Made by a program: the position numbers and the translations under genes
Assembly: GCA_963831005.1 (NCBI GenBank)
Contig: CAWHOW010000034.1
Location: forward strand, 176,481-240,480
DNA length: 64,000 nucleotides
From: CAWHOW01 sp963831005
GTDB lineage: Bacteria; Bacteroidota; Bacteroidia; Bacteroidales; CG2-30-32-10
Reading direction: 5' to 3'
The notes under the pieces: model-generated
The model's database searches: none
Seen by the model: only the letters and a program-made list of their open reading frames with translations
What the model was told of the DNA's origin: nothing
Shown here: positions 15,911-25,373 of the stretch, one piece after another
Numbering within the stretch: the first letter of the stretch is position 1
Layout of the letters: the number at the start of each line of letters is the position of its first letter

Positions 15911-16636
15911 TTATTTCCTCAGTTCAAAATTCTTACCCAGGTAAACGCGGCGAACCTGTTCGTCGTTGGCAAGTTCTTCCGAAGTGCCTGCCTTTAATAT
16001 CCTTCCTTCAAACAGCAGGTAAGCCCTGTCGGTAATGGAAAGTGTTTCGTGTACATTGTGGTCGGTTATAAGGATGCCTATATTCTTAGCCTTTAGCTTT
16101 GCCACTATGGCTTGTATATCTTCAACGGCAATAGGGTCAACACCGGCAAAAGGTTCGTCGAGAAGAATGAAACTTGGATCAACAGCAAGGGCGCGGGCTA
16201 TTTCGGTTCTTCTTCTTTCGCCCCCTGATAAAGTAATTCCAAGGCTTTTGCGTATATGCCTCAAACCAAATTCGTCGAGCAGCGATTCCATCTTGGCATG
16301 TTGTTCTTCTTTAGAAATCTTCGTAAATTCAAGTACAGTTTTAAGGTTGTCTTCAACACTCAATTTGCGGAACACTGATGCTTCCTGGGCAAGATAGCCA
16401 ATACCTTTTTGAGCCCTCTTGTACATAGGTTCATCAGTAATCTTTGTGTCATCTAAAAAAATATCGCCTATATTGGGTTTTATCAAACCAACTATCATAT
16501 AGAACGAGGTTGTTTTACCTGCGCCGTTAGGACCTAAGAGTCCTACAATTTCACCTTGGTGAAGTTCTATGCTTACATCATTAACAACTGTTCGTTGCTT
16601 GTATTTCTTTGAAATTCTTTCTGCTCTAAGAATCAT
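15911..16636 (-). CDS. lptB: LPS export ABC transporter ATP-binding protein
   Basis: All ABC ATPase motifs are present: Walker A GPNGAGKTT (residue 35), Q-loop YLAQEASVF, signature LSGGERRRTEIARAL, Walker B FILLDEPFAGVDP and H-loop ITDHNVHE. The RRTEIARALA variant and the Phe-Ala-Gly-Val-Asp segment are characteristic of LptB. With LptF/LptG it drives lipopolysaccharide extraction from the inner membrane. At 241 residues it is full length. No lpt permease gene lies nearby. Confidence 0.93.
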   Translation of the reverse strand: MILRAERISKKYKQRTVVNDVSIELHQGEIVGLLGPNGAGKTTSFYMIVGLIKPNIGDIFLDDTKITDEPMYKRAQKGIGYLAQEASVFRKLSVEDNLKTVLEFTKISKEEQHAKMESLLDEFGLRHIRKSLGITLSGGERRRTEIARALAVDPSFILLDEPFAGVDPIAVEDIQAIVAKLKAKNIGILITDHNVHETLSITDRAYLLFEGRILKAGTSEELANDEQVRRVYLGKNFELRK

Positions 16637-16712
16637 GTTAATAGTTTTTAATCAAAAATATGGCACATTCTTTATTTATTCTTATTTATAAATGCCATTC
16701 AGAGCCGGACAA

Positions 16713-16803
16713 TGTCAGTTCGAGTAGACAGCTAATTTGCTGTCGTATTGAGAACGGATTAGCATAAGCCCCTTCTCGATACGCTTCGCTACTCGAAGTG
16801 ACA
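16713..16803. repeat. Intergenic inverted repeat
   Basis: TGTCAGTTCGAGTA at the left and TACTCGAAGTGACA at the right are imperfect inverted copies. TATTGAGAA / TTCTCGATA form a second, inner pair. The segment lies between the divergent-end regions of lptB and the DUF5686 gene. It resembles dispersed hairpin repeats of environmental Bacteroidota and is similar in kind to 646-714 but different in sequence. Confidence 0.65.
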
Positions 16804-16882
16804 ATACACAGTGGTTTAAATTAAATCGGCCCTGCCTGATCATTGATATTGTATGTAATTATTTTATTTGAACATGAATTAA

Positions 16883-19366
16883 TCAGAAATAAGTCCTCAA
16901 TGTAGCCATTATTCCGAACCTGGTTACACCGGAGTGATAAAGATAAGATAATCTCCACACAGCATGCACTTCTATAACTTTTAAAATATTTTCAATACCA
17001 ACTGATGCTTCATAATAAGGCTGTTTAGGCACATACGAGAAAGATGGTAGTTCGGCATATTGCAATGCTTTGTTATCGAGTCCGCCAATCACAGCCCTTA
17101 CAGAAGCCATTTCCCTCCATTTCAATTTACGGAGCAAAGGTACTTTATTAAAAAAGAATCCATTAAAATGATGAACAAAAAACAGGCTGACATATTCATT
17201 GCTGACAAATTCATAATAATTCATCAGGTTAAAAGCATAATCGTCCCATATCCATGTTTCGTTGCCTTCGTGAAGCTTTAGCAACGGATATGGCACATTG
17301 CCCCAAATCCTTCCGGCTTCAATTATATATTTCGACCAGCCTATTGAACCAACATTGAACCATTGCTCCATTTGAAGCTTAAGTCGCTGATAATTAAAAT
17401 CGCTGTTCAGGCATCCTTTTATTCCATAAGCATACTCCAAGTTAAATATAGGATATGGAGTGCCAAGGCTCATCCTGTCGAAGTCGTTGTAAAAAAACTT
17501 CTCATGAAATGCAAAACGTGTATTGAGGAGAACTTCGGAAGTGGTAATAGATGATTTCTGCTGCTGAACCCCGTTATCATTAACAGTAAATATCATGTTG
17601 CCTATGGGAAACAATTGCTTGTGCACTAAGCTAAGGGTATTGGTAAAGCCGTTAAACCATTCGTTCTCGTAAGCAAAGTTATACTGCCTTTCCATGGAAA
17701 GCTTATCGATAGGGCTTCTTTTAAGAATGGAGGCGAAAATATTATTATTAACAAAGGCAAGCGGATCCTCGCCTAGCTGTTCTATATCGTAACTATAGTT
17801 AGCGCTAAACGACCTGCGGGGATTTTTATTCAGCATATACAAAAAACCGCCACCATATTTATAAACTTCATCGGTGGTGCCATAAGCAACATGGGCGTTA
17901 AGCATAAGCCTTTTGCTGAAAGCAGGACTGCTTCTGCCTCCTATACAAAGGCGATACCCTTCGGTGGTATTCTGGCTCAGCGCATTGAAATACGGACCAA
18001 TTTCAATATCCTTCCATATATAATACCCGAAAGCAAGCGTCTTCACTATTGAACGATAGAGCCTGAACAGGGGGATATGATTCAAAGTATCAACTAACTT
18101 ATAAATTGATTTTTCATCTTTCGATAAGGAGTCGTGGCGGGCGGCTTTCCAGAAAGTATCACTCTTTTGAAGGGCATTATCATTAAAAGAAATGTTGTTT
18201 GGTTTGCTGTAAAACTTATCGTCAATGGGCTTGTTCAGAACAAAGTTCTTGTAGGTGGAGGTTTTCGTTCCAAAGAATCCTAAAACTTTCTTTGTTTTGT
18301 CAATTATATTGAAATCAATAATGAGTTTTTCCTTTACCGGCAGCCATTGCGAAGAATCAACAATATCGAACTCCTGCTGCGATACAAGGGTATTTACATA
18401 ATTGATGTTGGCATCGTCGGCAGCGCGCATATCAATCTTTTTAATGGCGAAACTGGTGTCGGCAACCCAGAAATTGCCTGTAAAAGTAAGCTCCTGCTTG
18501 CGGCGCGGCTTGAACATTATTTTATAGCACCATTTATTGCCGATAGATGCGCTGTCGGTAAGGTAATACCTGTAATAATCCAGCCCGAAATTGGAAATGG
18601 GGCTGATAAAATTCATCTGAAACAGAACAATAAAATTCTTGTAAATATCAAATCCCTGGTAAACATCGCCAAGAAACTGGGAAATGCTTGCATTATCAAT
18701 GCCCGAAATCTTAGAAGCCTTTATCACTTCCTTTTTCGACCTGGGCGACGACCTGTAATACACATCTGATAATATTTCCGAAAGCATTATAGGCAGGTAC
18801 GACTTGCCATTTACAGTGGAAGTATCCATATTTTTAAACATAAACCTGAAAGGATACAACGCCCATTTCTTTTGTACCCTTTTTGTAACATTATTGGCAT
18901 CGAGTTCAATTTTATTGTAAGCCTCGTATTGGTATGCGCTAAGCTGTTCACCGCTGTTTTTGGACTTATTCTTAATAATTTTCTGTAACAATATTTCGGC
19001 AGGATTGGTGGTAGGATGTATTACCACTTCGTTAAGGTTATATTTGTCGGGAAGCAACTGGTAATCTATGGTCTGGAACTTATGCAGCACAATGGGTTTA
19101 ATGGTAGTTACATAACCTATATAAGAAGCAGTAAGCGAATCGGCTTTGGCTGTAAACTCAATGGAAAATGCACCGTTAAAATCGGTGCGGGTGCCAATGG
19201 CGGTTCCTTTTATATAAATATTCACAAAAGGGACAGGCTTCTGCGTGGCTGAATCGATAACTTTCCCCATTATCTTGGTTACACCATTCTGCGAGGTTGC
19301 AGAAAATGGAATAAGAGCAACGGTTGCTAAAGCAAATAATAATATAGAATTGAAGAAATTTTTCAC
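16883..19366 (-). CDS. DUF5686 and carboxypeptidase-like regulatory domain protein
   Basis: The signal peptide (MKNFFNSILLFALATVALIP...ATSQ) is followed by a CarboxypepD_reg-like beta sandwich (residues about 30-110: KIMGKVIDSATQKPVPFVNI, DFNGAFSI, IGYVTTI). A long DUF5686 region follows (120-827), ending in barrel-like strands and a terminal Phe (GIMATLRTYF). Proteins of this build are widespread outer-membrane proteins in Bacteroidota, related in layout to TonB-dependent receptors but without a plug motif. Function is unknown. At 827 residues it is full length. Confidence 0.85.
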   Translation of the reverse strand: MKNFFNSILLFALATVALIPFSATSQNGVTKIMGKVIDSATQKPVPFVNIYIKGTAIGTRTDFNGAFSIEFTAKADSLTASYIGYVTTIKPIVLHKFQTIDYQLLPDKYNLNEVVIHPTTNPAEILLQKIIKNKSKNSGEQLSAYQYEAYNKIELDANNVTKRVQKKWALYPFRFMFKNMDTSTVNGKSYLPIMLSEILSDVYYRSSPRSKKEVIKASKISGIDNASISQFLGDVYQGFDIYKNFIVLFQMNFISPISNFGLDYYRYYLTDSASIGNKWCYKIMFKPRRKQELTFTGNFWVADTSFAIKKIDMRAADDANINYVNTLVSQQEFDIVDSSQWLPVKEKLIIDFNIIDKTKKVLGFFGTKTSTYKNFVLNKPIDDKFYSKPNNISFNDNALQKSDTFWKAARHDSLSKDEKSIYKLVDTLNHIPLFRLYRSIVKTLAFGYYIWKDIEIGPYFNALSQNTTEGYRLCIGGRSSPAFSKRLMLNAHVAYGTTDEVYKYGGGFLYMLNKNPRRSFSANYSYDIEQLGEDPLAFVNNNIFASILKRSPIDKLSMERQYNFAYENEWFNGFTNTLSLVHKQLFPIGNMIFTVNDNGVQQQKSSITTSEVLLNTRFAFHEKFFYNDFDRMSLGTPYPIFNLEYAYGIKGCLNSDFNYQRLKLQMEQWFNVGSIGWSKYIIEAGRIWGNVPYPLLKLHEGNETWIWDDYAFNLMNYYEFVSNEYVSLFFVHHFNGFFFNKVPLLRKLKWREMASVRAVIGGLDNKALQYAELPSFSYVPKQPYYEASVGIENILKVIEVHAVWRLSYLYHSGVTRFGIMATLRTYF

Positions 19367-19534
19367 CTTACAGCTTTGCGGAAAGCAAAATTAATGATTT
19401 AGTTAAGGATTTTGTAAAATTATATGCTGCTGTTGGCTGGCGATGTTGTTAACAATGTCATTACGTTTAACAAACAAGTCAACTAGTTTGATAATAAATT
19501 CAAATTACAAACACTAATGCTTGCCCTTAATTCC

Positions 19535-20320
19535 TTATTTAATATTAGATTCAGCAACCTTAAGGTTGTTTTTTGCCAGGACATAGGAAGAGTCAATTTT
19601 CAGTGCTTTATTGCAATTCATTGCAGCCTCTTTCCATTTCCCCAATTCGTTATAGGCTGAACAAATATTGTTATAAGCTGTAACACTTTTATTATTGAAT
19701 GTTAGTGCTTTTTGAAAAGATTGAATAGCCATACTGAATTTCCTGGCACTGTAATAACAATTCCCAAGATTGATATAATTCTTATCGCCAGGGCTTGTTC
19801 TTACAAGAGATTCGGCGTCAACAATGGATTTATCCTGTCTGGATTTACCATCTTTTGAAGCTTTAAGATTATTAATGGCAAGCTGATTTCCCGGTGCAAT
19901 TGCAATAGCTTTATTCCCGGCATCTATGGCTTCATCCCAATATCCAAGCATATTATATGCAGAACACATATTATTATAAGCAGTATAGCTTTGCGGATTA
20001 ATCTGAATTGCCTTTTTTGTTGCAACCACACATTCCTTATACTTTCCGTTATGATAATACTCCAAACTTAAATTGATATAGTTTGCTTCATCGGGATTAG
20101 ATTTTGCCAGATCAATAGCGGACTTTAACTTAACAGCTAATGAATCAGGTGATGAAACTATATTTTCACTAAGTGTATCTTTTGCCAATCCGTAAATTTC
20201 ATGCTTTTCTATTTTGTTATAGTAGATCAAATAACATAAAGGCAATAAAATCAAAATGGAAATAATAGCATTTACAAGTCTATTTTTTTTTTGTATGGTA
20301 GTGTTATTAGGGCTTTTCAT
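19535..20320 (-). CDS. Membrane-anchored TPR protein
   Basis: A basic N-terminus (TIQKKNR) precedes one hydrophobic helix (AIISILILLPLCYLIYY), then about six tetratricopeptide-type helical units in two similar blocks (residues 65-155 and 170-260). Both blocks carry the phrase YNNxCSAYNxLGxWxEA. The same phrase and spacing occur in the last 100 residues of the divergently transcribed gene 20455-22563, so the two share a duplicated TPR module. It probably scaffolds a protein complex at the inner membrane. Confidence 0.75.
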   Translation of the reverse strand: MKSPNNTTIQKKNRLVNAIISILILLPLCYLIYYNKIEKHEIYGLAKDTLSENIVSSPDSLAVKLKSAIDLAKSNPDEANYINLSLEYYHNGKYKECVVATKKAIQINPQSYTAYNNMCSAYNMLGYWDEAIDAGNKAIAIAPGNQLAINNLKASKDGKSRQDKSIVDAESLVRTSPGDKNYINLGNCYYSARKFSMAIQSFQKALTFNNKSVTAYNNICSAYNELGKWKEAAMNCNKALKIDSSYVLAKNNLKVAESNIK

Positions 20321-20454
20321 AAGATAGTACTGTAAATATATTTTTATATTTTTGTGATAAAATTACAAAATATAAAATGAATACTATAAGTTTGATTTTA
20401 TTCTTCGTTATTTTGCTAAAACTATTAATACTTTATAAGTAGAATAATACTGAT

Positions 20455-22563
20455 ATGAAAAAAAATTCTTCTGATAGATTCCGGTTTTACTGCCTCTGCA
20501 TAATATTGCTTGCCGGCCTTATCATTGTTTATTCAAACCATTTTACCAACCCCTTCCATTTTGATGATGAACATACAATTGTGAATAATTCTTGGATAAG
20601 GAGTATTAAAAATATTCCTCATTTCTTTGTGGATGGGACAACATCAAGCAGCCTGCCTCAAAACCAGGCATACCGTCCCGGCATTACTACTTTAAATACT
20701 ATTGATTACGCTATTGCAAAGTGGAATCCCCTAGGGCTTAAGAATGAAATTATTAATGGAGATAAAGGATTAAATCCTTTTTATTTTCATCTTTCAATTT
20801 TCATTTGTTTTATTTTTCAAGCCTTCCTAATGTATCTCTTGGTAAAGAAAATATTAGACCTTACTATTAAACATAAATGGACTAAGTACTTTGCTTTATT
20901 CATAGTGTCATTTTATTGCTATCACACTGCCATGGCAGAAACCGTTAATTATATCATTTCAAGGTCAGATGGTTTTTCAACACTCATGGTACTATTGGCG
21001 CTTGTCGTTTACATTTATTTTCCAAAAATAAGGAAGTATCAGCTTTATCTCATCCCCTATATCTTTGGGTTTCTTGTTAAGGAACCGGCGCTTATGTTTG
21101 GGCCTATTTTATTCTTTTATATTTTATTGTTTGAAAAGCAAGCCGATCTTAGCCACATGTTCAATAAAGAAAATTTGAATAAGATTCTTGGGGCTTTAAA
21201 AGCAGTGATAATCCCACTTGGGACAGCACTTATTCTTTATGTTCTTAACAATAGAATGCAATCAAAAACTTTCACTCCGGCAATTATTTCAAAATGGGAT
21301 TACCTCATCACACAACCTTTTGTTATCGTTCAATATTTCAAAACATTCCTGCTTCCCACTGAACTTTCTGCTGATACTGATTGGCAGCCACTTTCATCAA
21401 TATTTGATTTAAAGCTAATTATGGGATTGATGTTTATTATCGGAATGATATGGCTGGCTTGCCGTTTATCCAGAAACATTATTTTCCGTTCAGTATCATT
21501 TGGAATCTTTTGGTTTTTTCTCGCTTTACTACCCACGTCAAGCATAATACCACTCTCTGAAGTGTTAAATGATCACAGAGTATACTTCCCTTATATTGGT
21601 CTTGCAATATCGGTTTCAGTTCTAATAATTTATTTATTCATATTGAAGGATGAGAAGAAGTTCACATCATCATTAATAAGAAAAATAGGTTTTGCTGTAT
21701 TAATATTTGGTATTCTGTTCGGGCATGCATATGGAACGCGTACACGAAATAAAGTTTGGAGCTCTTATGAATCTCTTTGGTATGATGTTACCCAGAAAAG
21801 TCCTAACAACGGAAGAGGCATGATGAATTATGCACTTTCGCAGATGCGGCTTGGAAAATATATTGAAGCAAAAAAATATTTCGAGAAAGCCCGTGTTCTT
21901 ACTCCTAATTATTCACTGGTGTACATCAATCTTGGTGTATTGCATTCAGCCTTAAATGATGCCACAGGTGCTGAACAATATTTTAAACAAGCTGTTGCCA
22001 TTGGCACTTACTTAGACCAGAGTTATTATTATTACGGCAATTTTTTGTTCAAGCAAAAAAGATATGATGAAGCAAAACAAATGCTTCGAAGTTCTATTTC
22101 TATAAATTCGGCTTATACGGATCCGCGTTTTGCATTAATGGAATTATACAGTGAAACGGAAGACTGGGGGAATCTTGAAAATCTGGCCGTAGAAACATTA
22201 AAATATTTACCAAATGACCCCAAATGCCTGGCATTTATTGATGCAGGAAAGAATAAAAAATCAAAACTTGATGTAGCTATTGAAACGGCGGAGAAAAATC
22301 CTACCGCAGAAAATTATCTTAGCTTAAGTTTATATTACTATGACGCAGGCTTATACAATGAATGCGTTGATGCCTGCAGTAAGGCTGTAAAAATCAAACC
22401 CGATTATGCTCTTGCATATAATAATATGTGCTCGGCTTACAATCAACTTAAGATGTATGATAAAGCGATTGAAGCGTGTAATAAAGCAATAGCTATTAAG
22501 CCTGATTTTGAACTGGCAAAGAATAATCTGAAACTTGCTCAAACCAGCAAGAATCAAAAATAA
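20455..22563 (+). CDS. TMTC-like polytopic membrane protein with C-terminal TPRs
   Basis: Ten or so hydrophobic segments (residues 10-430) carry the luminal/periplasmic motif NPFHFDDEHTI and later YRPGITTLNTIDY. These resemble the acidic and Arg-Pro motifs of GT-C glycosyltransferases related to TMTC/DUF1736 proteins. Residues 450-700 are TPR repeats (KYIEAKKYFEKARVLTPNYS ...). The protein could transfer sugars from a lipid carrier in the periplasm, but only the fold type can be argued. The last TPR block closely matches the divergent neighbour. A second, more distant homologue is at 38228-40117. Confidence 0.75.
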   Translation: MKKNSSDRFRFYCLCIILLAGLIIVYSNHFTNPFHFDDEHTIVNNSWIRSIKNIPHFFVDGTTSSSLPQNQAYRPGITTLNTIDYAIAKWNPLGLKNEIINGDKGLNPFYFHLSIFICFIFQAFLMYLLVKKILDLTIKHKWTKYFALFIVSFYCYHTAMAETVNYIISRSDGFSTLMVLLALVVYIYFPKIRKYQLYLIPYIFGFLVKEPALMFGPILFFYILLFEKQADLSHMFNKENLNKILGALKAVIIPLGTALILYVLNNRMQSKTFTPAIISKWDYLITQPFVIVQYFKTFLLPTELSADTDWQPLSSIFDLKLIMGLMFIIGMIWLACRLSRNIIFRSVSFGIFWFFLALLPTSSIIPLSEVLNDHRVYFPYIGLAISVSVLIIYLFILKDEKKFTSSLIRKIGFAVLIFGILFGHAYGTRTRNKVWSSYESLWYDVTQKSPNNGRGMMNYALSQMRLGKYIEAKKYFEKARVLTPNYSLVYINLGVLHSALNDATGAEQYFKQAVAIGTYLDQSYYYYGNFLFKQKRYDEAKQMLRSSISINSAYTDPRFALMELYSETEDWGNLENLAVETLKYLPNDPKCLAFIDAGKNKKSKLDVAIETAEKNPTAENYLSLSLYYYDAGLYNECVDACSKAVKIKPDYALAYNNMCSAYNQLKMYDKAIEACNKAIAIKPDFELAKNNLKLAQTSKNQK

Positions 22564-22571
22564 CAGTCTGT

Positions 22572-24017
22572 CTATTGAAAACTTTGTTTTGATTTTCTTT
22601 TGAACATAAAAAGGCTTGCTCCTAAAACCATTCTAAACCTTTTAAAACCTCCTTTGCCGAAGAAGCTTAATGTATACCTGAACAATACTCGAGGCCGGAG
22701 ATAAAACCTTCGGTATATTTCCCTGTGCTTATTTAATAATATTTCTTCATTCAGACCTTCCGGCACAAAAACAGGGCGCCAGTAATTCCACTGCGACCAG
22801 TCGGTATAATCAAGAGAGCCAAATTCTTTTGCTACATTATGCTGATCCGAACCGGGTATAGGAGTATTTATTGTTACTACTATGTCATCAAGTTTAAGCT
22901 TGCAGGCAAGGGCAATCGTTTTATCCATTGACTCCACTGTTTCTTTCGGGTGACCAATAATAAAAAAACCTTTTGTTTTTATTCCTACCTTATGGCACCA
23001 GCTTATTACCTGTTTTGTTTTCTCCAGAGAAATATTCTTTTTAATGATTTTCAGTATTTCTTCATCTCCCGACTCTATTCCAAATGAAATATGCCAGCAA
23101 CCTTTTGACTTGATATATTTCAGAAAATCATAATCCATAATATTGATACGGCTCATACATGTCCAATAAAAATGGATGTTTTCCTTATCAAGTAATTCAA
23201 ATATCTCATAGATCCTTTTCTTAAGTAACATGAATGTGTCGTCAACAAAAGCTATTTCTTTTACTCCATATTTTTCTCTGAGATATTTTATTTCAGCTAC
23301 AATATTTTCCGCAGAACGTTGCCTGTATCTTTGACCAAATACACTTCTGTCGCAAAATGTACATTGTGATGGACACCCACGCGAAGTAATGATGTTTACC
23401 ACAGGAAGTGTTTTATAATTGGATGGGGGCGGCGTATATATACTAATATCCTTGATCAATTCATAAGCAGGAAATGGCAGAAAATCTAAATTAGTATTGT
23501 ATTCTCTTTTCGGAGTTATTATTAATTCATTCTTTTCGTTTCTAAATGCTATCCCTTTAACATTTGAAAGAGGCTCATTTTTATTCAGTGCATCAAGAAG
23601 TTCAACAATAGTTAATTCACCTTCGCATAAAACACCATAATCAAATTCATGATACGACATAGCATGCTTTACATTGGAAGAGATATGCGGGCCGCCAAGA
23701 ATGATTTTAATATCCGTAAAAATCTTTAATACTTCTTTCGCAACTTCAAGAGCCCGGTGAAAGGCAATAGTTGTTGCACTAATACCAATATAAGAAGGAG
23801 AAAACGAAGTAATTTCATCAAGTATCTGTTCCGTATTCAAATGTTCAGCTTCAGCATCTATTACTTTTACCTCAAAGTTGTTTTTCTGAAGAGTGGAGGC
23901 GATGTAAAATATTCCGAGCGGAATTTGTTCTCCACCTGCATTGCCAATCTCGGATGAATAGCGTTCGAATTTTGAAATAGGCGGATATAAAAGCAGAATT
24001 TTATTCCCGGGTTTCAT
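22572..24017 (-). CDS. B12-binding domain radical SAM protein
   Basis: The N-terminal cobalamin-binding Rossmann domain (residues 1-150: LLYPPISKFERY, QIPLGIFYIAS, IGISATT, ILGGPHIS) is followed by a radical SAM core with the 4Fe-4S motif RGCPSQCTFCDRS near residue 215 and the FVDDTFML strand. The C-terminal 100 residues are basic and less conserved. It resembles the BchE/P-methylase group (class B radical SAM methylases and relatives). Its start overlaps the stop of the GT2 gene by 4 bp, so both probably act on a common lipid or glycan substrate. Confidence 0.88.
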   Translation of the reverse strand: MKPGNKILLLYPPISKFERYSSEIGNAGGEQIPLGIFYIASTLQKNNFEVKVIDAEAEHLNTEQILDEITSFSPSYIGISATTIAFHRALEVAKEVLKIFTDIKIILGGPHISSNVKHAMSYHEFDYGVLCEGELTIVELLDALNKNEPLSNVKGIAFRNEKNELIITPKREYNTNLDFLPFPAYELIKDISIYTPPPSNYKTLPVVNIITSRGCPSQCTFCDRSVFGQRYRQRSAENIVAEIKYLREKYGVKEIAFVDDTFMLLKKRIYEIFELLDKENIHFYWTCMSRINIMDYDFLKYIKSKGCWHISFGIESGDEEILKIIKKNISLEKTKQVISWCHKVGIKTKGFFIIGHPKETVESMDKTIALACKLKLDDIVVTINTPIPGSDQHNVAKEFGSLDYTDWSQWNYWRPVFVPEGLNEEILLNKHREIYRRFYLRPRVLFRYTLSFFGKGGFKRFRMVLGASLFMFKRKSKQSFQ

Positions 24018-24895
24018 TTAATATTTCCCTTTCTTAACATAGATAATTGTTCAGCTATTAACCCAAGAAAGAAAAATATTAATCCTGTTATCAAAGCTAA
24101 AAAAGCCCCGCCGCTGATACCATGCCCCTGCAATACTATCGGGATACCCCATGCAAGGCCAACTATCACACTGCATATTGAAATGGGCAGGAATATTCTC
24201 ATCGGGTTAAACAAGATTACAATATTCATTATCTCTATTATTGTATCTAATGCTGTTTTGAATGATATAGTGCTTTTACCGACAGTTCTAGGTTTAATGC
24301 TTATTGATATTTCACCTACAAGATGCCTCTGACTGATAAATATGAGTGCAATAATATCGCTGTATGCCATAGAATCAGGGCAGAGATTAATATATCTCTT
24401 AGCAAGTACAGTATTGTAAATCTTCATCCCTGAATTAATATCATAAATATGAAGCGGGACAAGCCATTTAGCAATACCTCTTATAATTGATTTGCCAATT
24501 CTCCTGAAGAACGTCTGCGACTTAAGCCCCTTCCTTGAGCCAACTACCATATCTGCATCCTTTTCAATAATTTCGTTATAAAGTCTTTTAACATCTTCAA
24601 GCAAATGCTGACCATCAGCATCAATAGTGATCACATACGTGGTCTCAGCAATCATTATTCCTGATTTTATTGCTCCTCCATAACCCTTATTCACTTTATG
24701 GTTCACAACTTTTACAAATGAATGTCCCGAAGCAATTGCTTCCGATACTTTCCCTGTTCCATCCTTTGAACCGTCATTCACCAGGATAACGGAAAATTTA
24801 TTCTGACTGGCAAAATCGATCACCTCAGGAAGAACTGTTTTAATTGATTCTTCTTCATTATATGCGGGGACAATAATGGTAAGTGTGTTTTCCAT
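24014..24895 (-). CDS. Glycosyltransferase family 2 with C-terminal membrane anchor
   Basis: The GT-A fold start TIIVPAYNEEESI, the nucleotide motif VNDGSKDGT and the DxD-like motif TIDADGQHL place it with dolichyl/undecaprenyl-phosphate sugar transferases (DPM1/ArnC-like). Two hydrophobic helices at residues 225-285 anchor it in the inner membrane. It likely moves a sugar from a nucleotide to a polyprenyl phosphate. It heads an operon with the radical SAM gene (ATGA overlap at 24014-24017). Confidence 0.9.
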   Translation of the reverse strand: MENTLTIIVPAYNEEESIKTVLPEVIDFASQNKFSVILVNDGSKDGTGKVSEAIASGHSFVKVVNHKVNKGYGGAIKSGIMIAETTYVITIDADGQHLLEDVKRLYNEIIEKDADMVVGSRKGLKSQTFFRRIGKSIIRGIAKWLVPLHIYDINSGMKIYNTVLAKRYINLCPDSMAYSDIIALIFISQRHLVGEISISIKPRTVGKSTISFKTALDTIIEIMNIVILFNPMRIFLPISICSVIVGLAWGIPIVLQGHGISGGAFLALITGLIFFFLGLIAEQLSMLRKGNIK

Positions 24896-25373
24896 ATGTG
24901 ATCATTTAATAAAATTAGAAATCTCAAAAGCTTCTGATTTTGCAGCTTGATCTTATTAAGATATTCAGAGTGCAAAATTAATAAAAAGGATTTAAGAAGA
25001 CTAAAACAACATTTGCTTGTAATGTTATAGCGCTGCTATTAAAAAAACGATATTGTAAAATAAAAATACCGAAATACCGTTTATTCATTTAAAGAGAAAA
25101 GATAATATATGCAGATATTAAGAATCTTATCAAATAAAAGAATACTAACATACTTACCTGAAAAAATGTTTAAGCATGATTATTTTTTGCACTATCGATT
25201 TTAATTACAAAACCAGCTATCATTTATTTTTAATAAGGGTGTTATTAATAAAAGTTCTGTCGAAAATATTTAAAAGTTTTAATTGTTTTTTTCTGAAATA
25301 TTTTATATTTGCATTAGGAATAAGGTAAAAGTTGTATATATTTACAGTATTATTGTCAAGTTTAATTTTTTAA
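24896..25373. other. Long AT-rich non-coding region upstream of recQ
   Basis: The region between the divergent GT2 and recQ genes has no credible frame. Apart from the promoter at 25283-25311, nothing specific is seen. Confidence 0.6.
25283..25311 (+). promoter_or_regulatory. Promoter upstream of recQ
   Basis: TTG (25283-25285), an 18-bp gap and TATATTTG (25304-25311) match the Bacteroidota -33/-7 pattern. The predicted transcript has a leader of about 55 nt before the recQ ATG. Confidence 0.65.
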
